Shown: positions 9,205-18,217 of the stretch, piece after piece
How the letters are laid out: every line of letters starts with the position of its first letter
Position numbering within the stretch: the first letter of the stretch is position 1
Assembly: GCF_000067045.1 (NCBI RefSeq)
Contig: NC_010125.1
Coordinates: forward strand, 1,974,001 to 2,038,000
Direction: 5' to 3'
Origin: Gluconacetobacter diazotrophicus PA1 5
Lineage (GTDB): Bacteria; Pseudomonadota; Alphaproteobacteria; Acetobacterales; Acetobacteraceae
Length of the DNA stretch: 64,000 nucleotides
Position numbers and translations under genes: made by a program
The notes under the pieces: model-generated
The model's database searches: none
Told to the model about the DNA's origin: nothing
The model's input: only the letters and a program-made list of their open reading frames with translations

Positions 9205-11523
9205 TCAGAAATCGGCCTCCAACGTGAAGTGGAACATGCGCGGCAGGCCGGCATAAATACTGCTGGCCCCGGTGTCGTTGTTCAGCGAACCGTTGTTGCT
9301 CGCAGGATAGAGGGATGACCAGTACTGCGTATTCGCGACATTGGTCACGCCGAAGCGGGCCGCCCAGGGGTGATGCGCCGCGAAGAAGGGATAACGAATG
9401 CCCAGGTCCAGCGTGGCGTATGCGTCGGCATAGGCCGAATTCGTTATGGTGGCGGCACGACGACCGGTGTAATGGACATTCGCGTTGACGGCCAGGCCGG
9501 ACGCAAAGGCACCGTGCGGGATGGGCAGCCGGTAATCCAGCAGGATGTTCGCCTGGACCGGCGGGGCGCCCACGACCTCCTTGTTATTGGTGGCGGCATT
9601 GCCGGTACCGCCCAGTTCGGCGTCAAGCCAGGTCATGCCGGCCAGGACGGACAGGTCGGGCGTGATGCGTCCCTGCGCCTGGACCTCGACGCCATAGTTG
9701 GTCTGCATGCCGAAGGTGCCGAAATATCCGTTCGCGTCCTGATAGGCGTAAGGGCGATTCATGCGGAATCCCGCGACGCTGAACAGCATCTTCTGATAGC
9801 TGATCTTGTAGCCGACCTCATATTCCTCGCTGCGGAACGGCTGGGTCATCTGGTTCGCATTCGCGGCGGACGCCGGTGCCTGGACACCCGCCTGGATGGC
9901 GCGGCCATAGGTGAAATAGGCCGTCTGGTTTTCGGCGGGCTTGTACACCAGGCTCGCCATCGGGCTGAAGGCCCCGTCGATATGCTTGCTCGTCCAGCCG
10001 AGCGGCGTGGTGTACGAATAGGTGGTGTTGCCGTCCTTGACCGTCCTTGACTTCGTTGAGCGATTATCCTGGCTCAGCCAGTTCCAGGTCAGCGTGCCGA
10101 CGATGGACCAGTGGCGGTCCAGGTGCAGGGTGTCGCCCAGGATCATCGCCTGGTTGCGGATATAGGCCGATTCATAACGCCCGTGATAATAGGGCTGCGA
10201 CCCGGACAGGACGGATGGCGAATACATGTTGGACTTGCCCAGGGCAATCGTCTCGCCCTGCGTGGGATTGTAATTGCCCATCATGTAGCCGTTCGTGCCG
10301 GCCACGATATCATGCGTGATGAAACCGGTGTGGAAGTGCCCGTTGACGTAGGCAAGATTGGCGCCGGAGCGGAAATCGTTGGCGGTGACCGCCGCCGCGA
10401 TGGTCTGGGTATATTCACCGACAGGCCCGGTCGTCAGGGTATTGGTGTTGCTGAAGACCTGGCGGATCGAATCCTCGTAGTTGCCCCCGAGGGTGAAGCT
10501 CCAGTCCCTGTTGATGGTATGTTTTATCTTCGCCATGAACAGGTTCGTTTCCATATTGTAACCGGCATAGTCCTGCCCCAGGTTGGGCTTGCTGAGATCG
10601 GGCGCCGGCGGAAGCGACGTCGCGTTATACGCAAGGTTGAATCCCGGCGTCGTTCCACGCTGAACATAGGTATAGTGGGAAGCGTCGAGTTCCAGGACCG
10701 TGTCCGGATCGAAATGGATGTCGAAATCCGCGCTGACCAGGTTGCGGCGCATCCAACTGTTCTGCACATAGGTCGTGCCGTCGCCATGCAACAGGTTGAT
10801 CCGGTAACCAAACCACTTGTTCTTGCCGATCCGGCCGGACACGTCGGCATTTTCCATCAGCGTGCCGATTGAATCGACGCCGACGGTCAGGCGATTGATC
10901 GGAGTATCGGTCGGACGTTTTGCCGAGAAGGCGAAGGTGCCGGCCGGGTTCTGCGCCCCGTAGAGCGCACCGGCCACACCGTTGAGAACCTGCACGTCCT
11001 CGAACATTTCGGCGGCGTACGGCGTGGTCGAAACGATATTCAGCCCGTCGAGGCGGGTATTGGCGATGACATCGGCCTCGAAACCGCGCGATTGCGGGCG
11101 ACTGGTGTTCGGGTCGCCGCGCACTTCCAGCTGCACCGAAGACATGTAGCCCATCAGGTCGTTCAGGTTGCGCGTCTGCTGATTGACCATGACATCGTGC
11201 GGCACGGACTGGATCGACATCGGCGTATCCAAAATGCTCCTGTTGCCAAGGGGACCGAGATAGGCCGTCTTCTTGTTGTAATCGGCTGTGGCACCGGAAA
11301 CGGTGCGCCCCGTAACCAGGATATGTTGTGCCGTCGGGACAGGTGTGGCTGGAGCCGCGGGCTTGGATTTGGGTGCCGAGGCATGCTGCTGCGGGCCGGA
11401 CAGGACGGGACGGGGCTTGGTCGTCGATTTACTTTCAGCAGCCTGCGATACGGAAGAGAGCAGGACGAGGCCAACTCCAGCCATGGTAAATGGTTGCCCG
11501 CCTTTTCGATCTTTCCTGCTCAT
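9205..11523 (-). CDS. TonB-dependent siderophore receptor
   Basis: 772 aa outer-membrane receptor. Start chosen at 11523 (MSRKDRKGGQPF) because GGGAGG lies 8 nt upstream; an in-frame ORF extends 24 codons further. A signal peptide ends near SSVSQAAES. A Pro/Lys/Thr linker follows. The plug domain (about 90-220) includes the DTPMSIQSVP and LDGLNIVSTTPYAAEMFEDV regions and the typical GALYGAQNPAG motif. The rest is a 22-strand barrel ending in Phe (FHFTLEADF), as needed for BamA insertion. It imports a ferric siderophore or similar ligand in a TonB-dependent way. No siderophore synthesis or sigma/anti-sigma genes are adjacent. See the paired operator-like repeat upstream. Confidence 0.92.
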   Translation of the reverse strand: MSRKDRKGGQPFTMAGVGLVLLSSVSQAAESKSTTKPRPVLSGPQQHASAPKSKPAAPATPVPTAQHILVTGRTVSGATADYNKKTAYLGPLGNRSILDTPMSIQSVPHDVMVNQQTRNLNDLMGYMSSVQLEVRGDPNTSRPQSRGFEADVIANTRLDGLNIVSTTPYAAEMFEDVQVLNGVAGALYGAQNPAGTFAFSAKRPTDTPINRLTVGVDSIGTLMENADVSGRIGKNKWFGYRINLLHGDGTTYVQNSWMRRNLVSADFDIHFDPDTVLELDASHYTYVQRGTTPGFNLAYNATSLPPAPDLSKPNLGQDYAGYNMETNLFMAKIKHTINRDWSFTLGGNYEDSIRQVFSNTNTLTTGPVGEYTQTIAAAVTANDFRSGANLAYVNGHFHTGFITHDIVAGTNGYMMGNYNPTQGETIALGKSNMYSPSVLSGSQPYYHGRYESAYIRNQAMILGDTLHLDRHWSIVGTLTWNWLSQDNRSTKSRTVKDGNTTYSYTTPLGWTSKHIDGAFSPMASLVYKPAENQTAYFTYGRAIQAGVQAPASAANANQMTQPFRSEEYEVGYKISYQKMLFSVAGFRMNRPYAYQDANGYFGTFGMQTNYGVEVQAQGRITPDLSVLAGMTWLDAELGGTGNAATNNKEVVGAPPVQANILLDYRLPIPHGAFASGLAVNANVHYTGRRAATITNSAYADAYATLDLGIRYPFFAAHHPWAARFGVTNVANTQYWSSLYPASNNGSLNNDTGASSIYAGLPRMFHFTLEADF

Positions 11524-11556
11524 CCCATGCGCCTCCCGGGTGCTTGCCATATGTCG

Positions 11557-11609
11557 ATATACGAACGGATATAGACGAGTTAACCGGATGTCCATATCCG
11601 TTCGTATAT
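11557..11609. promoter_or_regulatory. Paired 16-bp inverted repeat upstream of the TonB receptor
   Basis: ATATACGAACGGATAT at 11557-11572 and its exact reverse complement at 11594-11609, 21 bp apart (37 bp centre to centre). Each 16-mer is itself a near-palindrome (ATATCCG-TT-CGTATAT, 6 of 7 pairs), so this looks like two binding sites for a dimeric regulator. The proximal site is 34 bp upstream of the start codon, and a possible -10 (TAATAT on the - strand) overlaps the distal one. It does not resemble a Fur box. Confidence 0.6.
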
Positions 11610-12058
11610 TATCGACCGCGAATATTTGGAAGTTTCAATACAAACAGGACCATTATTGTTCTGTATTGAATCGCAAGGCATGATATTTATTGGGTAAATA
11701 TCCTACCCAATTCCCTGATCCTCTTGTTTTTCTGCAACTATTTTTGTCTTTGCGCTCGAACTTCCTCCGGCCACCGACGTGGCGATGCGAATACTGATAT
11801 GATCGCCGATCGGTTTCGCACCCATGACGACTGTCAGGTCGACCGCAATAGCCATGCCAAAGGCGCAATCGATGTGCCGGCCGGTCGATCCTTGTCCGAT
11901 ACGACGGGAGGGCCGGCGTCTCTGCAACAAAACCGACAAACGCCCCTTTCATTGTCGGTTCTCAGACAATATTGGCGTATGTCGTCATGGCGTCGCTTTT
12001 GACACGATTTCGTCTTTCGACACCGCCTTCTGTTCCATAAGGCGAGTCGCGTTATCGA
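11610..12058. other. Intergenic region with a small hairpin, no confident gene
   Basis: About 450 bp between the TonB receptor control region and the 3' end of cinA. ATTGGGTA-N7-TACCCAAT at 11689-11711 can form an 8-bp hairpin. A 78-codon - strand ORF (11703-11939) encodes a moderately protein-like sequence but I recognise no family and it has no convincing ribosome-binding site. I treat it as unsupported; a decayed gene is possible. Confidence 0.45.
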
Positions 12059-12565
12059 TTATTCCGTGCCGATGCGCTGCCGGATCAGGTCCAGGGCCTG
12101 GACTACGGCCCGTTGCCGAACGGCGGTCCGGTCGCCGCCGAAATGACGCGACAGGGTGCGTGTCTGTCCGCCCCGGCGGGCCGTCCCGAACCAGACCAGG
12201 CCGACCGGCTTGCTTGCCGAACCGCCGCCGGGGCCCGCGATGCCGGTGATGGACACCGCGATCGCGGCATGGGGGGCGCGGGACAACGCGCCTTCGGCCA
12301 TCGCGGCCGCGACTTCGGCGCTGACCGCACCATGGCGCGCCAGCAGCGCCGGCGCCACGCTCAGCAGGGCGGTCTTCATATCGTTGGAATAGGTGATGAA
12401 TCCGCCCTGGACCATGTCGGATGACCCCGCGTGATGGGTCAGGGCGGCGGCGACCAGTCCGCCGGTGCAGCTTTCGGCCGTGACGACCTGCAGCCCCGCC
12501 TGCCGCAGCCGGTCCAGCGTTTCGGCCGCCTGGGCCAGGACGGTGCCATCAAGCATGGACGTCAT
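12059..12565 (-). CDS. CinA C-terminal domain protein (nicotinamide-nucleotide amidase, PncC-like)
   Basis: 168 aa, the stand-alone C-terminal domain of CinA, which deamidates nicotinamide mononucleotide to nicotinate mononucleotide in pyridine nucleotide salvage. Seen: the conserved TAESCTGGLVAAALT motif with the catalytic Ser/Cys region, the central GGFITYSNDMKTALLSV segment, and the SITGIAGPGGGSASKPVG loop. GAGGA sits 4 nt upstream of the ATG. Last gene of the terC-slt-pgpA-cinA run, 19 bp after pgpA. Confidence 0.93.
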   Translation of the reverse strand: MTSMLDGTVLAQAAETLDRLRQAGLQVVTAESCTGGLVAAALTHHAGSSDMVQGGFITYSNDMKTALLSVAPALLARHGAVSAEVAAAMAEGALSRAPHAAIAVSITGIAGPGGGSASKPVGLVWFGTARRGGQTRTLSRHFGGDRTAVRQRAVVQALDLIRQRIGTE

Positions 12566-12584
12566 GGGGTCCTCGCTTTCCCGT

Positions 12585-13064
12585 TCAGGTCATGACGATC
12601 AGGCAGCGTATCGCGGCCAGGATGAAGGCCCCGATCAGGCCGGCCACGATATCGTCACCCATGATGCCCACGGCGTCGTGGCGGCGGTCGAACCAGCCGA
12701 CCGGACCGGGCTTGGTGATGTCGAACAGGCGAAACAGCGCGAAGGCCAGAACCAGCCAGAGCACGCCGATCCGGTCGGGCGCCCAGGGATGGACCGGGGT
12801 GGGGGGCAGGGACAGGGGAAACATGGTGATCCACATGCCCGCGACCTCGTCGATCACGATCCAGCCATGGTCCACGCCCCCGCTGGCGCGGGCGGTGGCG
12901 ACGTATCCGATCGCGCAGCACAGCACGATCGCCACGGCCAGGGCCAGCGGATGGGCCAGCAGCCCCAACCCGCACGCCAGCGCGGCCAAAGACCCGACCG
13001 TGCCGGGCGCGAAGGGCGAAAACCCGCACCCGCCGAAGCTGGCGATCAGCCGGGACGGGGTCAT
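12585..13064 (-). CDS. pgpA: Phosphatidylglycerophosphatase A
   Basis: 159 aa inner-membrane phosphatase that makes phosphatidylglycerol. Seen: N-terminal FGGCGFSPFAPGTVGSLAAL, the acidic motif WIVIDEVAGMWI, and the C-terminal FRLFDITKPGPVGWFD with GIMGDDIVAGLIGA, all classic for PgpA. Three to four hydrophobic helices. Start set at 13064, where ATG overlaps the stop of the upstream lytic transglycosylase (ATGA); an in-frame extension upstream lies within that gene and is not used. Cardiolipin synthase, which uses the product, is encoded at 24154. Confidence 0.95.
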   Translation of the reverse strand: MTPSRLIASFGGCGFSPFAPGTVGSLAALACGLGLLAHPLALAVAIVLCCAIGYVATARASGGVDHGWIVIDEVAGMWITMFPLSLPPTPVHPWAPDRIGVLWLVLAFALFRLFDITKPGPVGWFDRRHDAVGIMGDDIVAGLIGAFILAAIRCLIVMT

Positions 13065-15082
13065 GGCGCGGCCTCCGCCTGGGCGGAGGCGGCCAGCGCC
13101 TGGTAGATGGCCATGTTTTCTTCCACGCGCTGGATATAGCTTCTGGTTTCCGCGAACGGAATGCTTTCGATCCAGTCCAGCATGGCGTCGGCCGTGGGCG
13201 TGCCTCGTGCCGGATCGCCCAGCAGGGCCAGCCATTCGTCCGCCCGGTGGGGCCCGGCATTGTAAGCCGCCAGCACATAGGGCACCGCGCCGCCGAATTT
13301 CTGCATCAGCCGCACCAGGTAGGCGCTGCCGATACGTATGTTCAGGTCCGGGTCCGTCAGGCGCGCGCCGGTCAGCGGACCGGTCGCCAGCCGGGCCTGC
13401 CGCGACACGTCCCGCGCCGCCGCCGGCATAAGCTGCATCAGGCCATAGGCGCCGGCCGGGCTGACGATGCCGGGATCGAACCCGCTTTCCTGCCGGATCA
13501 CGGCCATCAGGAAACCGGGGGGCAGCCCCTCGCCAGGGACCGAGGACAAGGCTGGTGAGAACGGGACGGGCCAGCCCAAGGGCAGCAATGCCGTGCCCTC
13601 GCGCCCCGCGCGGCGGGCGATCGACACCGCGACATCCGGCAGGCCGAGCTGCAGCGCCAGCGTCGCGGCCAGGACGTGGCCGGCGGTCCCGCCTGTCCGC
13701 GTATCCTGCAACAGCAGGAAATCGCGCGCATGACCCAAATCATGCCGTGCGGCCAGCAGCCGGGCGGCCTGCACCAGGTCGCTGGCATCGAAACGCGCCT
13801 TGTCGTCCGGGGTCCAGACCGGCCCCGGAATGGCGCCCAGCCGCGACCGCACCAGGTCGCCCGATCGCTCGGGGAACAGCAGGGGGCTGGCCGTGTCCCC
13901 TGCCAGCCGGGATGCCGCCATCTGGCCATAGAAGGTGCCGGGCAGGGCGGCAGCCTGCCCCCAGGCGGTGCGGGCACCATCCCGGTCGCCCAGGTCCGAC
14001 AGGGCACGGCCGGTCCAGTACAGGCCCCGGCTGCGCGTCAGCAGCGACGACGCGTCGCACAGCGGGCGGAACCGGGCCAGCGCGGCATGCGGGTCATGAT
14101 CGTGCTGCAGCAGGATCCAGCCCGACAGGAACCGCGCCGCGTTACGGTCCGTGGGCGCCATGTCGTCGGAAGCCGTGGCCAGGGCCAGGGCTTCCTTGTC
14201 CCGGCCGGCCAGCATCATGTCGTGGGCCAGGGCGTCGCGTTCCGCCCAGAAGGCGGCCTTTATGGCGGCCGCGAAGGCGGGATCCGCCACGCGCTGCTCT
14301 GCCGCCGGCCCCGACTGGGCCCACAGCGCGGCGGCGAGGTCGGCCTGCCCGGACCGGCGCAGCCAGCGAATCCGGTCCAGCACCAGCACCGGATCGTCGG
14401 ACAGGGCAGGGGGAACCAGCGCCAGCAGGGCGGGGGTATCCGACCAGCCCATCCGTAGCGACAGGCGCGCCCGGGCTAGGGCCTGACGGCCGATATCCAC
14501 GCGCGCCACCTGTCGCTGGGCGGCATCCAGATGCCCCGTCAGTTCCTGCCGCATGAAGCGATGCCATTGGTCGGCCGGGGTCAGGACGGGGGCGAACGCG
14601 GCCAGAAACGCGGCTTCGTCCTCCATCTGGTCGACGCCCTCGGTCCAGGCATGGCGCGCGCGGGCCGGCAGGTCGGGGGCGGGAACCGGCTGGCGGGCAC
14701 AGGCCGCCAGGGCGGGGGCATAGGTCAGGGTCAGGGTGGCGCAGGCCTGCGCCATCCCGGGCGCGCCCGGGGCCGCCACCGCCATCAGCCGTTGCAGGCG
14801 GCCCAGCATGACCGCGCGGCGCGGCCAGGTCGGGGTCTGGTCCAGGAAGGACAGGTACTCGTCGATATCGCCACCAAGGGGCGAGAGCAGGCGCAGATAC
14901 GTATCCACCCGCGCCGCGACCGCATCCGATGTCCCATCCGGCACCGCAGGGGGGACGACCGCATCGGACGGCACCGACCGGGGCGGTTCCGGCAGGCCGG
15001 ATGAATCGGCACGCGCCGACCCGCCCAGCAGCGCCAGGCAGGCGAGAACGGGAAGGGGAAAGAAGGGGAGAAGACGCCTCAT
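13061..15082 (-). CDS. Soluble lytic murein transglycosylase (Slt-like)
   Basis: 673 aa periplasmic enzyme that cleaves peptidoglycan between MurNAc and GlcNAc. It has a signal peptide (MRRLLPFFPLPVLACLALL). A long helical superhelix (about 50-490) rich in Ala/Leu repeats follows, then the catalytic SLT domain (about 510-640). Catalytic Glu lies in AVIRQESGFDPG; supporting motifs are GAYGLMQLMPAAA and YVLAAYNAGPHR. Length and order match E. coli Slt70. It overlaps pgpA by 4 bp and starts 40 bp after terC. Confidence 0.94.
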   Translation of the reverse strand: MRRLLPFFPLPVLACLALLGGSARADSSGLPEPPRSVPSDAVVPPAVPDGTSDAVAARVDTYLRLLSPLGGDIDEYLSFLDQTPTWPRRAVMLGRLQRLMAVAAPGAPGMAQACATLTLTYAPALAACARQPVPAPDLPARARHAWTEGVDQMEDEAAFLAAFAPVLTPADQWHRFMRQELTGHLDAAQRQVARVDIGRQALARARLSLRMGWSDTPALLALVPPALSDDPVLVLDRIRWLRRSGQADLAAALWAQSGPAAEQRVADPAFAAAIKAAFWAERDALAHDMMLAGRDKEALALATASDDMAPTDRNAARFLSGWILLQHDHDPHAALARFRPLCDASSLLTRSRGLYWTGRALSDLGDRDGARTAWGQAAALPGTFYGQMAASRLAGDTASPLLFPERSGDLVRSRLGAIPGPVWTPDDKARFDASDLVQAARLLAARHDLGHARDFLLLQDTRTGGTAGHVLAATLALQLGLPDVAVSIARRAGREGTALLPLGWPVPFSPALSSVPGEGLPPGFLMAVIRQESGFDPGIVSPAGAYGLMQLMPAAARDVSRQARLATGPLTGARLTDPDLNIRIGSAYLVRLMQKFGGAVPYVLAAYNAGPHRADEWLALLGDPARGTPTADAMLDWIESIPFAETRSYIQRVEENMAIYQALAASAQAEAAP

Positions 15083-15122
15083 GACCGGATATGCTTCGGT
15101 TACCAGGAACGATCGTGCGCCA

Positions 15123-15725
15123 TTATGACACGGAGTGCCAGACCTCGCCGCCCCCCTTGACGATCAGTTCGACGGCGACGCCCAGCACGATCAGCAGTCC
15201 GACCCAGGCGATCCAGCGATAGCGTTCCAGCAGGCGGGCGATCATCGCGGCCGCGACCGCCATCATCAGCACCGAAATCGCGAGTCCGCTGACCAGGACC
15301 CAGATATGCCGGCCCGCCGCACCGGCCACGGCCAGGACGTTGTCCAGGCTCATCGACAGGTCGGCCACGACGATGCGCACGATGGCGGAACGGAGCGCCC
15401 CGGGACGCGCCGTCCCCTGCGATGCCGCCTCGGCATCGTGCGTGCCCTGCGGCCCGCGCAGTTCGCGAAACATCCGCCAGCAGACCCACAGCAGCAGGAT
15501 TCCGCCCGCCAGGGTCAGGCCGATGATCGCCAGCAGCCGCACGGCGACCAGCGCCAGCCCGACGCGGATCAGCGCCGCCGCCGCCACGCCGACCAGGATG
15601 GCCCGCTGCCGTTGCGTGGCAGGCAGGCCGCGAACCGCCAGTCCGATGACGACGGCATTGTCGCCTGCCAGCGTCAGGTCGATCAGGACGACCTGGAGAA
15701 ACGACGCAAGTGCGGAAAGGTCCAG
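15123..15725 (-). CDS. TerC/YjbE-family integral membrane protein (apparent CTG start)
   Basis: About 200 aa with six to seven hydrophobic helices. The N-terminal motif FLQVVLIDLTLAGDNAVVIG and the internal repeat VADLSMSLDNVLAVAGAAG carry the acidic residues typical of TerC/YjbE/YceF proteins, linked to metal-ion export. Homology extends well upstream of the first in-frame GTG (15587). No ATG, GTG or TTG exists in frame before the TGA at 15744-15746. CTG at 15723-15725 sits 7 nt after AGGAG and would give an N-terminus of normal length, so I place the start there. An ATG at 15728-15730 is out of frame and yields only 15 codons. Operon leader of slt-pgpA-cinA. Confidence 0.8.
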   Translation of the reverse strand: MDLSALASFLQVVLIDLTLAGDNAVVIGLAVRGLPATQRQRAILVGVAAAALIRVGLALVAVRLLAIIGLTLAGGILLLWVCWRMFRELRGPQGTHDAEAASQGTARPGALRSAIVRIVVADLSMSLDNVLAVAGAAGRHIWVLVSGLAISVLMMAVAAAMIARLLERYRWIAWVGLLIVLGVAVELIVKGGGEVWHSVS

Positions 15726-15914
15726 GACATCGCTCCTGTGATATCAGGGGGCGCCCCCGGACGCCCGACGGGCGATGTTGACCACCGGCGCGACGCCGCC
15801 GCAAGGGGGCGCGTTTTCCAAGGGAGACGCGGCGGCGGAAATCGGCTAAAGGGGCGACCCCGTCCTTCATTCGCCGCCCCCTCCTTTTCATCGATAGAGA
15901 GAAAGCCGAGCACG

Positions 15915-17270
15915 ATGGTTCCGCGTTATACCCGCCCCGCCATGGCCGCCATCTGGGCCCCCGAGAACCGGTACCGGATCTGGTTCGAGATCGAGGCCCT
16001 GGCGTGCGAGGCCATGGCGCAGTACGGCGCCGTGCCCGCCGAGGCCGCGAAAGTGGTGCGGGAGAAGGGCGACGCCGCCATGGCCGCGTTCTCGCAGGCC
16101 GACCTGGACCGCATCGACGAGATCGAGGCCGAGACCCGGCACGACGTCATCGCGTTCCTGACCTGGCTGGCCGAGAAGATCGGCCCCGAAAGCCGCTTCG
16201 TCCATCTGGGCATGACGTCGTCCGACGTGCTGGACACCTGCCTGTCGGTGCAGCTGGTGCAGGCCACCGACATGCTGCTGGCGGACCTGGATGCCGTGCT
16301 GGACGCGCTGAAGCGCCGGGCGTTCGAGCATAAATACACGCTGACCATCGGGCGCAGCCACGCGATCCATGCCGAACCGACCTCGTTCGGGCTGAAGCTG
16401 GCCGGCCATTACGCCGAATTCGCCCGCAATCGCGAGCGGCTGGTCCGCGCCCGCGCGGAAATCGCCACCTGCGCCATTTCCGGCGCGGTCGGCACCTATG
16501 CCCATGTCGACCCCCGGGTCGAGGAATTCGTGGCCGCGCGGCTGGGGCTGGAGCCCGAGGGCGTGTCCACCCAGGTGATCCCGCGCGACCGCCATGCCGC
16601 CTATTTCTGCGCGCTGGCGGTGATCGCCAGCGGCATCGAGCGCCTGGCGGTCGAGGTCCGGCACCTGCAGCGTTCGGAAGTGCGCGAGGCCGAGGAGTTC
16701 TTCCATCCGGGCCAGAAGGGTTCGTCGGCGATGCCGCACAAGCGGAACCCGGTCCTGTCGGAAAACCTGACCGGCCTGGCCCGCCTGGTGCGCGCGCATG
16801 TCATCCCGGCGCTGGAGAACGTGGCGCTGTGGCACGAGCGCGACATCAGCCATTCGTCGGTCGAGCGCAACATCTGCCCCGACGGCACGATCGGCCTGGA
16901 TTTCGCCCTGGCCCGGCTGGCCGGCATGATGGACAAGCTGGTGATCTATCCCGACCGGATGATCGCGAACCTGGAAAGCCTGGGCGGCGTTGTCCATTCC
17001 GGCGAGGTCCTGCTGGCCCTGGCCCGTGCCGGCATCCTGCGCGAGGATGCGTACCGCATCGTCCAGCGCAACGCGATGGCGACCTGGACCATGCTGGGCA
17101 AGCCCGGCGGCCGCTCGTTCCGCGAGAACCTGGAAGCCGACCCCGAGGTCGCGGGCCGGGTCCCGGCCTCGGTGCTGGACGCCGCCATGAACAGCGATTC
17201 CCACCTGGGCGCGCTGGACCACAGCTATACCCGCGTGTTCGGCGAAGCCGGGCCCGGCCGGGCGGGCTGA
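15915..17270 (+). CDS. purB: Adenylosuccinate lyase
   Basis: 451 aa, fumarase/aspartase superfamily. It acts twice in purine synthesis, splitting fumarate from SAICAR and from adenylosuccinate. The start MVPRYTRPAMAAIWAPENRY is the standard N-terminus; the frame is open much further upstream but without homology. Seen: the TSSDVLDTCLSVQL substrate loop, GRSHAIHAEPTSFG with the catalytic His, and the signature SSAMPHKRNPVLSEN. Located upstream of the pur operon but separated from it by the NRDE gene. Confidence 0.97.
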   Translation: MVPRYTRPAMAAIWAPENRYRIWFEIEALACEAMAQYGAVPAEAAKVVREKGDAAMAAFSQADLDRIDEIEAETRHDVIAFLTWLAEKIGPESRFVHLGMTSSDVLDTCLSVQLVQATDMLLADLDAVLDALKRRAFEHKYTLTIGRSHAIHAEPTSFGLKLAGHYAEFARNRERLVRARAEIATCAISGAVGTYAHVDPRVEEFVAARLGLEPEGVSTQVIPRDRHAAYFCALAVIASGIERLAVEVRHLQRSEVREAEEFFHPGQKGSSAMPHKRNPVLSENLTGLARLVRAHVIPALENVALWHERDISHSSVERNICPDGTIGLDFALARLAGMMDKLVIYPDRMIANLESLGGVVHSGEVLLALARAGILREDAYRIVQRNAMATWTMLGKPGGRSFRENLEADPEVAGRVPASVLDAAMNSDSHLGALDHSYTRVFGEAGPGRAG

Positions 17271-17320
17271 TACACGGCACCCGCGCGCCGGGGCCGTGAC
17301 GCAAGGATGGAAGAAAGATC

Positions 17321-18064
17321 GTGTGTACCATCGTCCTGTCCCTGGCCCCCGGTTCCGAATGGCCCCTGCTGCTGGCGGCCAATCGTGACGAACGCCTGGA
17401 CCGCCCCTGGGACGCCCCGGGCCGGCACTGGCCCGATCGCCCATCGGTCATCGGCGGGCGGGACCGGCTGGCCGGCGGGTCCTGGCTGGCGCTGAACGAT
17501 GCCGGGGTCGTCGCGGGGGTGATGAACCGGGTCGGCAGCCTGGGGCCGGCCGCCGGCAAGCGTTCGCGCGGGGAACTGCCGCTGATGGCCCTGGAGCACG
17601 CCACCGCGACCGATGCCATGCGCGCGCTGGCCACGCTGGATGCCGGGGCGTGGCGGTCGTTCAACATGGTGGTGGCGGACCGCCGCTGTGCCTATTTCAT
17701 TTCCGGCCTGGGCTATGCGACGCCCGAGATCCTGCGGCTGGAACCCGGCTGCCACATGGCGGCGACGACGGGGCCTGACGATCTGTCGATTCCCCGGATC
17801 GGCCGCCACCTGCCGCGCTTCCGCGAGGCCGCGCGCCCCGTCCCGCCGGACTGGACGCCCTGGACCCGTATCCTGTCCGACCGGTCGCTGCCCGCGGGGA
17901 GCGAGCTGAATATTCCGCCGCGCGCGGGATTCGGTACCTGCAGTTCCTCGGTCATCGGCCTGCCGGCGGCGCCGGATGCCGCGCCGTCATGGCATTTCGC
18001 CGCCGGGGCGCCCGATCGCGTGGGCTACGCGCCTGTGGATTTAAGGAGTGGCCCGGCCGCCTGA
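17321..18064 (+). CDS. NRDE/TANGO2 family protein
   Basis: 247 aa, GTG start giving MCTIVLSLAP. The Cys at position 2 and the NRDE motif (LLLAANRDERLDRP) define the family, which has an Ntn-hydrolase-like fold with Cys2 as presumed nucleophile. Other family landmarks: GGSWLALNDAGVVAGVMNR and the C-terminal GTCSSSVIGL. Biochemical function is not settled; the eukaryotic TANGO2 homologue is linked to lipid and haem handling. It lies 50 bp after purB, so it may be cotranscribed. Confidence 0.88.
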   Translation: MCTIVLSLAPGSEWPLLLAANRDERLDRPWDAPGRHWPDRPSVIGGRDRLAGGSWLALNDAGVVAGVMNRVGSLGPAAGKRSRGELPLMALEHATATDAMRALATLDAGAWRSFNMVVADRRCAYFISGLGYATPEILRLEPGCHMAATTGPDDLSIPRIGRHLPRFREAARPVPPDWTPWTRILSDRSLPAGSELNIPPRAGFGTCSSSVIGLPAAPDAAPSWHFAAGAPDRVGYAPVDLRSGPAA

Positions 18065-18217
18065 CGGCGGTCCCGTCCCGCATTCCGCCCCTTCAAGGGA
18101 ATGGTATCTTCCGCGACCAATCGTTGCTATGAGGCTGTCGCATTACAGGGACCTTATGGGGCCCCTCATCGGGAGGCATGCCCGCGCAGGCCTCCACCAG
18201 CCGTATGAAGGACGAGT

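Noticed and set aside
11703-11939. 78-codon - strand ORF in the TonB receptor-cinA gap
   Set aside because: Composition is somewhat protein-like, but there is no recognisable family, no good ribosome-binding site and a competing overlapping frame. Possibly a gene remnant, not supported.
15135-15914. Long N-terminal extension of purB
   Set aside because: The frame is open for 260 codons upstream, but the region is antisense to the TerC gene and lacks homology; the standard PurB N-terminus begins at 15915.
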